Shown here: positions 34,146 to 45,775 of the stretch, in pieces
How positions within the stretch are numbered: the first letter of the stretch is position 1
Layout of the letters: every line of letters starts with the position of its first letter
Source: Polytrichum commune
Taxonomy: Eukaryota > Streptophyta > Polytrichopsida > Polytrichales > Polytrichaceae
DNA: 64,000 nt
Direction of reading: 5' to 3'
NCBI GenBank assembly: GCA_950295325.1
Contig: OX485804.1
Location: forward strand, 36,704,001 to 36,768,000
Made by a program: the position numbers and the translations under genes
The notes under the pieces: model-generated
Seen by the model: only the letters and a program-made list of their open reading frames with translations
Database searches by the model: none
Told to the model about the DNA's origin: nothing

Positions 34146-37100
34146 CAAGGACCACAAAACACCATAACTTAGAACCTCATTTTTTGGAATTGTGTTGGCA
34201 TGAAACCAAAATAAGGAAAATTCAAAGTCTTTGTGTTGTGTAGTAAATATGGGTGGCCTCCCGGTTGGTAGTTGGAGCAAATGCATGTAATGTATGCGAG
34301 CAAATGTGTACACATGACATGTTGACAATTGTAAAGTTTGGAGGTTTGGCATTGATGAGGCACTCATAGAGTCACGAGCCCAAAATGCGGTTCCTTCCTC
34401 TTGTACCTTTCTAATGATGGTTAATGGTGAACGGAATATAAGAAAGTCACGAAGGCAACTTTATGGCATGAGTGGTAGTATTGTTCATGCATATTGAAAC
34501 CAAAGGAAATGACTTTGAACTTGGTCATGAGAAAACAATATAGAAGGTAATATGCCTGAGAACATGGGACACATTGCACATACTGTGATGTCACCGTGAG
34601 ATTTGAAGGTGATGACATTTCAACTATGCAAACGATATTCATAGCCAACCATAAAGCATGTTGGTAATACATGCATTTACCCCCTCCCCCCCCCCCCCGG
34701 GATGTTTAAGAGAATTGTAGATTGTGGTGGTCCTCAAATCTAAATCTATCGGTTAACCTTGTCTTCTTGTCTTATGCTTGTGTTGAGCAAGCATGCTAAT
34801 CGGTTGACTAAAGTATAATCATCTACATGTAAATAAATAAAATAAAACGAATGGGTACTTTGTAAGTACTCAAGGGGATTAATTGTGTACCGGTATCACT
34901 AGTGTTTTTGCCTATAATATATGTTGTCCTTCAAAGCTTAAATACCAAGATGAACACAAGAAACACATCCTTCTCAATAGAATAGCTTGTGGGAAAGTAC
35001 GTGCAATGCATGTTGGGACTATATATGGGAGAGGTATCTGACTATAATGCCAGTAGATTAAACTCAATAGAATTGTTGGATATATGCATATATCGATAAA
35101 ACCTAAACCTAGTTGGATTCAACTACGATTTCAATGTTAGAAGTCATGTCCAAACATGTACGATACATCAAGTACATGCTAAAGGGACAATAACCACAAA
35201 TTTGAGCCTAATGGATTGCAAAATTCCTAAGAAGGCTACGAAGATTTTGAAGGCATTAGGAAGTCCTTCAACAATTGTAATGACATATCATAGAAATAAC
35301 GCATTGCATGCATTATCCATGCCAACAAATGTACAATTGAATACAGTGCTAGCAATAAACCCACTCAATAAGTTCCCCCATGCCTCTAAAAAAACCATAT
35401 GGTATGAACAAATTTGATAGACAAACATATAAATAGCAAACAAGAATGAAATGCCTCTATGGCCACATGGTATTCCCACCTCTCAGTGGTGGGTTCTATA
35501 TAAGTTATGAACCTAAAAGACAAACACAATGTGACCAATAGTGGAGGTTTTAAATCCTTTTGGGAGGGGATGTCTTTAAGAAAGGTAAGGTTCCAAACCC
35601 CAACCCAGTTGGCCCCATCAACAAATGTGTTGTTGAATTGCTCAACCCTACTTCTGACCACGACATGGTTTAGGGGACTCATTGCCTAATATTGACAACA
35701 TCCATATAGTGCACCCCAAGTTTGAAACATGCTTAGGAATGCCAATGCTTTGACATATTTGGTGTGCTAATTGTACGTTAGTTCATTCCAACACCAAACT
35801 AAATGCATAACTTGATGATACAAATTTACATTCTTTGCAAGAAGTTATCATAATTCCACGTGGTAATCCACACTAGTTGGGGAAAAAACAAAAACAAAAA
35901 CAAAAGTCTTCAAATGGAAAATCGACGGCACATTTATTGCGATTGCTGGCTGGCTATCTTGGTGGTGGGAAGTCGATGGGTCCACTTTACAAGAACTGAT
36001 GATGAAAATTTTGGAATTAGAATAGGAATGGAAAATATTCCTACATTAATAAGAATGACCTCAATTTCAAAAGTCCACCAAAGGATCCATTTATGTCACG
36101 TAGAGACTGGACAGACTAACAGACAGGATAGCAACGCATGTCGTGTTTTTAAAGATCAAAAGGCCATTGGCCACCCCTGCCGCATCAAAGTAAACCTTTC
36201 AATGCATTTGGCGACGTTTCATATTGCATGATCACAACAGCGAGCAGGTAAATAACTTAAGAGGCAAATGTGAATAGGAGAGAAATCAAGGAATCACACT
36301 AAAAATATGATCGACAGACAGACAGACAAGAGTCACAGTGTTCAGGGAGATTAAAATTTTGGTCACAATTGGCTGAAATTTAAGTGTTTTCGAGTGCTTC
36401 CAACTGGTTACATGTTGAAATCTTTCGGTTTTCCTTTATTGATTCAAGGTATAATCGATGGATTCTCTCTAAAATGGTGTGTGATTTGCCTAAAGTCTCC
36501 AACTTGCAGAACCAGTCATTTCTCAGACTCAACCGGCCCCGGCACATCTGTACCTAACATCAGCGGTCGAATCTCCCCGTTCATAGAGAGACAGACAACA
36601 TGAGGAACTTTGATTTGATGCATGGAGTCTTGTCCAAGCTTACTTGAAAGAAAGGCTCTCCAGTTTGTCAGGAGCGGGGGACACCTGGAACCAGCTACTT
36701 CAGACCGTCCACCACCATCGGGCATTCCCTGCCGTGCACCAAGGCAAGAAGCATCACATTGACTCAAGGATGGAGTAAGTTTTGGAATCTTGATGGATCT
36801 CATAGACTGCAGTCATTGCACTGGTGCAGTCACAATGAACTTATGTGTTTGATCGTCTCATGAGTAAAAAGTCGGGTGAAATGTGAATGATTAAATCATT
36901 TGGGTGATCGCATGTCGTGAGGCCATGGCGAGGCGAGGGGTGACTAATTTAGAGAATCCCACCAGACATGGAAAAGCAGGAATGCAGTGTGTAAAACAGG
37001 AGCACACATGACTCCTGCTGTGCAGCCTTTTTTGCTAAAAAAAGACACCAATCACAGATGTGACCCAATCACAGAGGGGAGGACCAGAAACAATAACAAA

Positions 37101-37230
37101 CCCTGATTCAAATTAGTTAGGTCTACCTAACCTTTCTCTCTGCTCATCGTTTTTTACCCGTAAAGGTCCTTGTTACTTCACTTAATTCACTGGCCGATCA
37201 GCTCGAAAACAAATGCATACCTTACTACTT
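34146..37230. other. No gene recognised
   Basis: AT-rich DNA becoming more mixed toward the COBRA-like gene. A mixed C-rich run lies at 34,680-34,698. A copy of repeat E is at about 36,500-36,575. The ORF at 35860-36231 has no recognisable features. Confidence 0.45.
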
Positions 37231-37234
37231 TGGC

Positions 37235-37720
37235 AGAATTTCCTGTTGATTGGAGTGCTGGCGGGCTGTTGTGAGGGGGAGTAGAAACGGGGAGGAGAAT
37301 GAACAACCCATGGTTAACTTACTTAGGTTAACCGTGCTCATCAACATTTTCCTTCTCGCAACTTCACGGGCAAAATCAACCGAGAACAATGGAGTTGTGG
37401 GATACTGAAGTGATTGTACTTACGACCCTACCTCCGGCAGAAATTCCTTGTTGATTGCGGTACCGGCGGGTTTGTTGTGATGGGGGTGATGAGCAGATCC
37501 GGGGAGGACGGTGAACTTACTTACAAGCTCCGATTGACAAACTTATGTTACTGAGTCTGCTTGATTATTTATTTTTGTTTTGCTGTTTCACTTTGAAAGT
37601 GGCAGCTGATGAGAACAATAGAATCCTGTAGGCCACAGGCAGGAGATTCCTAATTGATTGCAGGGCTGGCGGCCTGTTGTGATGGGGACCAGTCGAAGCC
37701 GTGGGGAGGGAAGGTGCTTG
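37235..37720 (+). repeat. Threefold ~205-bp tandem repeat upstream of the COBRA-like gene
   Basis: Variants of TTCCTTGTTGATTG, GGCGGGYTGTTGTGA and GGGGAGGA recur at about 37,235, 37,440 and 37,645, so the period is near 205 bp. The repeat ends about 160 bp before a TATATAA-like motif (about 37,884), so it could hold regulatory sites. That role is inference. Confidence 0.7.
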
Positions 37721-38111
37721 ACTTTGGAAAAAGCATGCCCACCCGAATCCGGATCAGACAGAACGGACACACAACACACACACGACCTCTTCAACTCCTC
37801 CCTCCGAAATAGTAGTTTTAACTTATTTACCATGCCCACATGCCCGCAACACCATCATTATTCACATCACGATGTTGTATTAGTATATAATTTATCGCTC
37901 CGGACTAATTTTACCCAACCGGTGCCTTTGCTTTTTTTCGAATTCCGGTCCAGCAACAGCAACAGCAGCAGCTTCTTCTTCTTCGTCTACTTCCTGATCC
38001 TCACATGGTTGGCTAGCTCACTGAGTTTACTCCTCTTCCGCACTGCCTTATCAACGGAAGGAATTCTAGGACTCTCGATCTCAGTGTACTTCACCTGCAT
38101 TCTTGTTGCAG

Positions 38112-38390
38112 GTAAGTTGGGGAGTCTCAAGTCTTCTTTCCTTTGAACTCTCCTCCTCTCCCACCGGTGTTGCAGCCCTAACCGGAGCAGAAGTACTCAA
38201 CCGCAGCCGCATCATCAACATTGCAAGTTATTGACACAACTTGGTGTCGTGGTCGGTGCGAGTGGCGATGCTACAAAGAAATTTGTCTGAGGATGTGAAC
38301 CACTCGCATTGATGTGTGCAAGTACTTGCCAATGTGGTAGAAAACTAGCAAGGTCGGGGTTCAAGCTGGTGCTTCTGTAATGTCTTACAG
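38112..38390 (+). other. Possible 5'-UTR intron of the COBRA-like gene
   Basis: A strong donor (CAG|GTAAGT at 38,112) is followed by a good acceptor (TCTTACAG ending at 38,390), 130 bp before the chosen start codon. No coding frame spans it, so it would be a leader intron. This is based on splice-site appearance only. Confidence 0.35.
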
Positions 38391-38520
38391 GTAAAGGTAG
38401 GTGCAGGAATCGTGTGGTGTTCACACGCAGATTTGTATGCAAGAGAACTTGTAGTGGATCGATCTGGAAGACATAAATCCTTGGTGGATCTGGAGTTAGG
38501 AGGTGTGTAGCTTGCTCTCA

Positions 38521-41500
38521 ATGCAAGCAATGGGAGGGGTGACGAGAGAGATGGCGGTGCTTCTGCTGCTTGCTCTTTCTGCAGCTCTTTTGTTCGGTAG
38601 TGTTCAAGGTGCAGCACCTGCGCCTAAGAAGCCTCCGGTGACTCGTGCACCATCGCCTAAGGTGCAGCCACCTGCTTCACCTCCTGTGTTCTCTCCTGCT
38701 CCTGAGCCTGCTCCGCTATGGCCGTTCTGCGAGGGTGTGGATATCGTGTATGTGACGACGTTCACGGAGAAGATTTACCCCTACCTCAATGACACACCGT
38801 GGATCCAGCCTTACAAATTTGAATCTCAGGTCACACTAACTAACATGGGGTATTCGACTGTGGAGGCTTGGGCTATGGGGATCAAGTTCCAGTATCACGA
38901 GGTGAGCATTCTGGTCATGCTAAGAAACAGTTCACCAATTTGGATGTGCTTTGCAGTTGAACACAAACCATTCCGGATCTGCATAGCTTTGGATCGGCAG
39001 ATCAGTCTAACTTTGTTGGGCAGATAAAGTCCCTAGTTTGTAGCGGGGTTCAGTTTATTTTAGTTTTGTCGGGGAAATGAAGGCGATCTGTTTGAAAAGA
39101 AATGTTCAGGTTTCCCGAAGGAAATTCATTACTTCAGACCAAGATGACTTGTTGTGATGGTAGTGTGATGTAAATACTCCCCAACCTTACAGACTGTCTT
39201 GTGCACTTGGACAGATTCTTGTGGATGCTGATTCTGGAGGTGTGGTTCTGGAGGACGGAGCTCCATACCCCGTTGACGTGTCGAATGGGACGATTCTCAC
39301 AGAATCTCCTCCCGGAACTTTGAAGAATGCCATTGAGACAGCCGGGGATCTAACGCAAATTCAAAAAGTTTTCACCATCACAGGTACTGAGTTCGGGAAG
39401 AAGCACGATCCAATGCCGCTGGACATCAACATCACCGCCAAGGGCTACAATTGCAGCGCAGGGAAGTTGTATGGAAGTAAGTAGCCAGCATTTGGCATCA
39501 CTACGATTCTTCCAAATTCTGGTGATATCAGTTGCTCCACAATCGTCTTGATGCTCACTGTCCTTCACTCCTCAAAATCTCTCCTTCACTCCTGATGGTC
39601 TTGATGAAGGCTGACTGTGATCCTTTTTCCACTACAGATTTCACTATGCACGCGTGCTGCCTTGAACCAAACAAGAACATCACCCTAACCGGCGACAACA
39701 TTTTCCTGCCGTCCGAAACGGGAAACATCACCATCACCTACGATGTCACCCAGGCTTACGGTAGCAGCTACCAAGCACAGGTGAGACTTGCATCCTCATG
39801 CATTGTTTCCTTACGGGAGACAATCTTCCATTGGAAGAATATTCAATATCCTTAATCCTCTTTGTTTGTGTGTGAATGTAGGTCACGATTTCCAACGACA
39901 GCCCGATTGAAAGGATTGACGGCTGGAACCTCTCTTGGACATGGCAAGAGGGGGAGTTCATCACTCAAATGAGGGGAGCGCAGACAAAAGAAGCAGACCT
40001 TTACGTCTGTCTTGATGGCATTGCAGGGACGACATATGGCGGAGCCTTAGATCTCAACAAGGCAGTAAGCTGTGCCACCAGCCCCCAGATTCTTGACCTT
40101 CCTGTCGACATGACCAATAACACACAACTTGGTTACGTCAAATACTGCTGCAAGAACGGTACAATCATGCCTGCTATTATTGATCCCTCGAAATCAAAGG
40201 CTGCATTCACTATGATGGTCTACAAGCTTCCTCCTGGCAATAACAAGCTGAGCCACATCGTCCCTCCTGGAAATTTTAGATTTGGAGATGGCTACTACCA
40301 GTGCGGTCCACCCCGGTTGATTGAACCTTCAGTCATCCCTCCCGATCCAGCCACGTTGCAACATGAGGTTACAGCTTACAAAACTTGGCAGGTAATATCT
40401 CTGCATATCTACAGAAAAGGTTATGAATGTTTCGGTGTAGGAGTTTATGCAGTCTTGACTTGCTTCTGTCTACTTTATCATGTGACCTTTACACAACAAA
40501 GGTGGTTGTGGTTAACCACAGTTCTCATCCACAACTACGATTTACTTCATTCAACCCTTGTCTTGTGTGGATCCTTGCGGTTGTTAATGGTGGGATTTGT
40601 CTTCTATATCGCAATCTATTATTGCTTTTAGGTCTTAAACTCGAGAAGAAATTAAAGTTATCATCATCCTTTGTCGCCTTGGATTGTGGTGTTAGAGCGG
40701 TTGCTCCACTTTCTCCCCTGGACCTTGGTCTCAAAGCTCTCTAGAGTAATGCCACACTACCAAGGTGGTTGTGGTTTTCTTCACTCAACACTTAGTCTTG
40801 TGCGAATTATTGCGGGTGTGATCTTTTAAATCGAAATTTATCATTGGTTTAGGTCCAGTTCTGGGCTCGAAAAGAAATTAAGGTGGTCAATATCCTTGTC
40901 GACCTTGGATTGTGGTGGTTAAGTGTTGCCTCCTCAACTTTCTCCCCGAAACTTGGGTCTCGAAAGCTCTCTAGTGACCTTCCACAGTAAGAAGGTGCTT
41001 GTGGTTGTGGTTAACCACAGTAACCAGTCTGGTGGTCGTAATTGTGGATCTGTAGTATGTCTTCTATATCGCAATCTATCAGTGGTTCAGATCTTGGACC
41101 GAAGAAGAAATTATAATCATTATTTGACCTTGGGCTTGTAGTGTTAAAAGTGGTTGTCTCCTCAACTTTCTGGAATTATGATGCCACATGTGCTTAAACA
41201 ACTTCTTCAATTTCTGTGCAGGTCACTTGCAACATCACCGGTGAAGTGAAGAGGACTCCGAAGTGCTGTTTATCATTCTCCGGTTACTACAACGACTCCG
41301 TTGTTCCATGCCGGTCGTGTGCTTGCGGATGTCCGCAACAGACTCAGCCAGCATGTTCAAACGGCACAGCCATGCTGCTTCCGTATGGTGCACTAACCCT
41401 AGCCCCGGTGAATCGAACTGCTCAAATTCTAGCCTGGGCGAGTCTGAACCATAAACCTATCCCCAATCCTCTTCCTTGTTCGGACAATTGCGGTGTCAAC

Positions 41501-41968
41501 ATCAATTGGCATATAGTCTCCGATTTCACCAAGGGATGGAGTGCTCGAATGACTCTGTTGGACTGGTCCAACGTCACTTACCCGGACTGGTACGCAGTTG
41601 TGGAGATGGACAAGGCTTATGCAGGATTACAGCAAGCCTACTCATTCAACGCTACAAAGCTATCTGCAGTCAACAACAGTCTTCTCAACAACACTTTCGT
41701 GGTACAAGGCCTGCCTGGACTCAATTACTTGATGGCGGCACAAAATCTTTCATCAGGGAAGCTGCAATCGGTGTTCTCCTTCACCAAGGACACCACTCCA
41801 AACATCCAAGTCCCTCTGGGAGACGGATTCCCGAACAGGATCTGGTTCAATGGTGAAGAATGTGTGTTGCCCGATTCCATCCCGAGTAGCTCAATCCGAT
41901 TGGCTCCACCAATCGCAACAGCAATTGCGTCACTGATCTCAGCACTCGTAGTCGGGCTCCTCCTGTGA
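38521..41968 (+). CDS. COBRA-like GPI-anchored cell-wall protein (COBL7/10 type), five coding exons
   Basis: Exons 38521-38901, 39215-39476, 39638-39780, 39882-40391 and 41222-41968 join in phase through GT-AG sites to about 680 residues, the usual length of the long COBRA-like subgroup. Residues 1-30 form a signal peptide (L-L-L-L-A-L core). Residues 31-66 are rich in Pro and Ala. Next come an N-terminal domain and the COBRA domain with W-N-L-S-W-T-W, the G-D-G-Y-Y-Q-C block and the Cys-rich P-C-R-S-C-A-C-G-C motif (about 461-469). A C-terminal hydrophobic tail (about 660-680) after a Ser-rich stretch fits GPI anchoring. Many N-x-S/T sites are present. COBRA family members act at the outer plasma membrane in cellulose deposition and oriented cell expansion. 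ATGs at codons 4 and 11 are alternative starts. The gene appears intact and is the only clear host gene here. Confidence 0.93.
40499..41205 (+). repeat. Threefold ~245-bp tandem repeat filling intron 4 of the COBRA-like gene
   Basis: AAGGTGGTTGTGGTT-type starts occur at about 40,499, 40,760 and 40,991. Each is followed by shared blocks: CTTGTGTG, TATATCGCAATCTAT or a variant, AAGAAATTA, GACCTTGGATTGTGGTG and CTCAACTTTCTCC. The intron (40392-41221, 830 bp) is much longer than the other three (313, 161 and 101 bp), and the array accounts for the excess. Confidence 0.8.
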
Positions 41969-42939
41969 GATCTTATGCAGGAATATGTATATTTTTCAAT
42001 TAGGTTAAGCTCACCAAATGGTCGATTTAGTTTGTAGGAATATTGAGCGGATTCTTCTTCATTCCTTGGGCACTTACTTTGATAAGGAAAAATTCCCGCC
42101 CTTGAGTTGTATAGTACATAAAAAATCGGATGACAGAAATTTTGTCCACCTGGTTTTGGCTTCTCATGCTCAAAACTCCTGCCTCTGTAGACATTTCGAA
42201 TGGGCATGATACCATCGAAATCTCTGCAGAGAGCATGAGAGACAGGACATGATTGTCTCTCGGACTGCCGGGTGTGCAAGCTATGCATCCGGAGCCCTCT
42301 AAATTATGACAAATTCCTCCACTTGTCACAACAATAATATATTTCCGCTGCCAACATTTCCCTGGGTATTTCGCAAAGACTTTTGATTCACAACCTCCGA
42401 CGTCCTTGTCGTGACATCAGAAGTCCTTTCCTGCGTTGAGGCTGATTGGAAAGTTGATTGTATATGTGATGATGCATGCATTATTGGATGATCGAGAGGC
42501 CGTGAAAGATCTAACGCTTTTTGGACGCTTGCGCCCCGAATCATTTAACTTCTACCCAATTTCCTCAGGGAGCTTTCTCTCCTGTCCTCCTCGGTCATGG
42601 CAATTCTGGTGGGTTGTCATGCACTCGCTGCATTTGTTTGTTTGTGGGGAATCCGATTCTGACTCTGGTGGGTACCAGAATCTTTGCTTTCACAACTTTT
42701 GCATCGTTTGCAACCTCGGGAGAGGGGATTATCGCATACAAGTGTACCTGAACCTTCACTTTCCAACTTTTGCAAGCTTTACAACCTTGGAGAGAAAACT
42801 CTGAAACACGAGTGTACCTCCTCATCCAAGCTAGGGAATGGGGCTAGAGACTCGTGGTGTCCAGTGAATTGGCATTGACTTGCCATTGAAATTGGACGAT
42901 GGACGACTATCCCTATCTTTTGGATGAGACGATAGACTT
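41969..42939. other. 3' flank of the COBRA-like gene; no further gene
   Basis: The 3' UTR probably lies in the first few hundred bases, but no unambiguous polyadenylation signal was chosen. At 42,717-42,830 there are relatives of the family G element end. The long ORF at 41725-42288 on the minus strand is a shadow of the last COBRA exon. Confidence 0.45.
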
Positions 42940-43190
42940 TGCCCCTGCTGCTCTTACAATGTACTTGAAAGTGAGGCACACATTCTGTTGGGATGCCCCC
43001 TATATAAACTCCATTACTGTTTGAGAATGTAGTTCTAGGGAGCCTCAAGTCTTTCTTTCAATTGGACCACCAAGTTGATGTTAGCTTCTATCTCACGGAG
43101 GCTACCACACTCTGCCACTCTAGAGAACTAGAGTTGGTTTGAAACCATCTTGATGTTCCATCAGTCCCATTAGCCTTTTTGGCTTTCCAT
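42940..43190 (+). pseudogene. LINE 3'-end remnant, second copy
   Basis: It encodes E-S-E-A-H-I-L-L-G-C-P-L-Y, which keeps the H and C-P-x-Y of a zinc-binding tail. It then matches the first copy (1555-1790) through TTTGAGAATGTAGT, ATCTCACGGAGGCTAC and CCATCTTGATGT. The frame is broken soon after. The 5' part of the element is missing. Confidence 0.5.
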
Positions 43191-44824
43191 ACTTAAAATC
43201 AATTTTGTTCAATTCGTATCATCGGGTTATAGCATGTAAATGCTAATTTTCAGAGAACTTGACTTCGTAAATAGCACCAGAGACCCTGAATTGGCCGAGA
43301 TGAGTTCAATTGGAATGATTTGGCCCTTGACTTTGTAGGAGACTTGCTTTCACTAGAGCCCCTTCATCTAGGATCAACGAGTTTGCATGGACACCATGAA
43401 CCCCAAGTCTTGGTTTTGGGTAGTCTATGTATCTAGGAAATTACCCAATAAATTTCACCACACGATGTTTTGACTGGTGGATCAGTCGGAGATTATCATG
43501 TATAGCTAGCACTTGGATGCAAGTGTCTATAATTGGATCTGAGGTGCACAAGTTACAGATGGTCAAAGTGGCCACTCTTTTTTCTCCTTAACCCCTAATG
43601 TCCTATGCGACCATAAATTGGTTGTGAGTAGTTCGTAATGACCCCTTTGACACTAGTTTGGATGGATACTGGATTGTTTAAACTACTCTTTTTGTTCACG
43701 TTCAAGTTTGCTATTAAGTGCCATGCAGATAATTTTGAATCAACATAGTTAGTTATTTTTTGATTAATTCATATATGGGAGTGTGCTCTCCACTAGTTTA
43801 CAAAGGAATCAGTCCACAAACCAAAACTTGACATTTGTCATCTCTATGGTTTAGGGCCAACATATCCTAAACATATTTTCTTTATGATCCCTATCTGTAA
43901 ATGATTCCTAATTGATTTGAAATTTTTGCATGACGTTCAAACGCAACATATCCTAAACATCTATTGTTGGACATGTGTTGGTGAGTGTAAATCCACGTGG
44001 AATGTGCGTAGTCGTGGCATCGCTGCCTCAAATTGCAAAGCTTCCAAAAAAAAATCACAAAATAATGGTTTCAAGATTTGTGAGCTCATTTGGGTAGGTA
44101 TATTGCCCCTCTTTTGAATGAGGGTAACATTTTGTCATATGGAGATGATTTGAGTGGAGGTGCTATCAAAAACCAACCCTAATTTAATTTCTAAACCAAT
44201 GCCCCTCAAGACCATTATTGATAATCTTATTATAATCTCCTACATAGTAAAACTTCAACATCTAAAATTTGGACTATGAGTAGTCACCTGTAACTTGCAA
44301 ACATCTATACGGTTAAAATTATCCAAAAAGCTTTAGATCTTCAGCTATGGTCACTAAAGTTGAGATCACATTCTCTGGGCAAACTGAAGAAAAATGGGCT
44401 TGGAAAAAATAAGGGTTAAGTGATTACATCTCAACTGTTAACACCAATGGAGCTTATTAGAGATTTTGGTTACTAACTTATTACCGTAAGCACATCATGT
44501 CTTTACGGTGTCCATTCTTCACTACAAGTCCTGCCATACTATATTTTAGACCACACATATAATTAGAATATTTCCAAAATAAGGGCCATGTACTTTTAGG
44601 TGTAGTTGTGAATCCAGCCAGATTAGCCATCACTTGAAACCCTAAACAAAGCTTGTGTTTGAATCTGCAGGATTTGAATCATTCATGTAGATATTATTAT
44701 TAGCACGTCTCCGGCCGGAAGTGAACCGAAAAACAGGAACTGGTGTCAAGCTGACCCATCCTCAACCGTTACATTTGAAACCGAATTTAATAACCGATAC
44801 TATTATGCTATGATATTTAACATA
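43191..44824. other. No gene recognised
   Basis: Non-coding AT-rich DNA. No repeat boundary or coding region was identified. Confidence 0.45.
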
Positions 44825-45150
44825 TTATCATGAACAACGTTATAATGTTTTGTATACAATATGAGTTTAGAGAATTTAGAGAATATTCCTCAATTTAGTA
44901 CACAAAACTTTCGGTTTACAGCTTTCGGTTTTCTTTACTTTAAAATGAAGAATATTCTCTAAATTCCTCTGTGTGTATGTGTATCGGTAGTTACATGTAA
45001 CCCGGTTGGTTTTGAAAACACTCGGATCTCGACCGAATATGCCCCGAAATTTCCCCGGTCACTGTTTGTGACTAAAATGCCACTCAGAACTCATAACCCC
45101 CCTCATATTGTATACAAAACATTACACCGTCGTTCATGATAATCTATTAC
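44825..45150. mobile_element. Foldback element (about 325 bp)
   Basis: ATCATGAAC-ACG followed by TAATGTTTTGTATACAATAT at 44,828-44,868 is mirrored at 45,104-45,146. A second inverted pair, AGAGAATTTAGAGAATATTC and GAATATTCTCTAAATTCCTC, lies inside. CCGA/TCGG motifs are frequent in the centre, as in the hAT element at 10.3 kb. No target duplication was identified. Confidence 0.7.
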
Positions 45151-45566
45151 GAAGCCTTGAATCGTAGAACATTGTTCATTCCTGAAGCCTTGAATTTGAA
45201 CCGGTGATTTCTCCAACTCAACGGTAACTAGCGGTCCTTGGTCACAAATAGAACAGTTCTGGCAACATGTTTTCTTCTACTAAGCTCCAAGCCTGTTGCA
45301 GGGATTAGTATAAGGCGGGAGGGGAGAATCGATTCTTCAGTAACTTCCTCCCTGAATCTGAATATAGCATTCCTCACATTCAAGAGCATCCACATGACTT
45401 ACTGTAAAATACTGGCAGTGGTGAGATGAATAAATGGAGCCAGCAAGTAAACTCCGAGCCGTTCTGACACCAAATTTGGCAGGCTTTGGAGTGATGAGAA
45501 TAGACGATGAGAAAGTGGTGCGATTCTTCGGATTCAATGGAGCAAGGAGGATCGACTGCTTGCTAA

Positions 45567-45775
45567 GGGCCGCTTTACACTATGGACCATGAAGTCGGAC
45601 CATGAAGTCGGACCATGGAAGATGGCGTTTGTCAATGGTCCGACTTCCATGGTCCGACTTCATAAAAAATTAGTTTTGAGAGCCATAAGCCCCTCACTAG
45701 GTGTAAACCGAATGGGGACCAAGAGGAAAGACCTTGCCATGGGCCCCGGCCACTACTTCCAATATGAACAAATTA
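45567..45775 (+). mobile_element. MITE family B, copy B3, right part lost
   Basis: The left end GGGCCGCTTTACACTATGGA follows TAA (45564-45566), and the body matches B1 up to the ACTAGGTGTAAACCGAATG-type block. Its first letters (GGGCCGC) lie between the family B (GGGGCGG) and family A (GGGCCAC) starts. The GAAGTCGGACCAT module is tandemly repeated. The right terminus is missing. Confidence 0.75.

Noticed and set aside
37658-38146. 162-codon plus-strand open frame upstream of the COBRA-like gene
   Set aside because: It overlaps the promoter repeat and probable leader, uses low-complexity Ser/Asn and Phe runs, and matches no family.
41725-42288. 187-codon minus-strand open frame
   Set aside because: It overlaps the last COBRA-like exon on the opposite strand and has no motif of its own.
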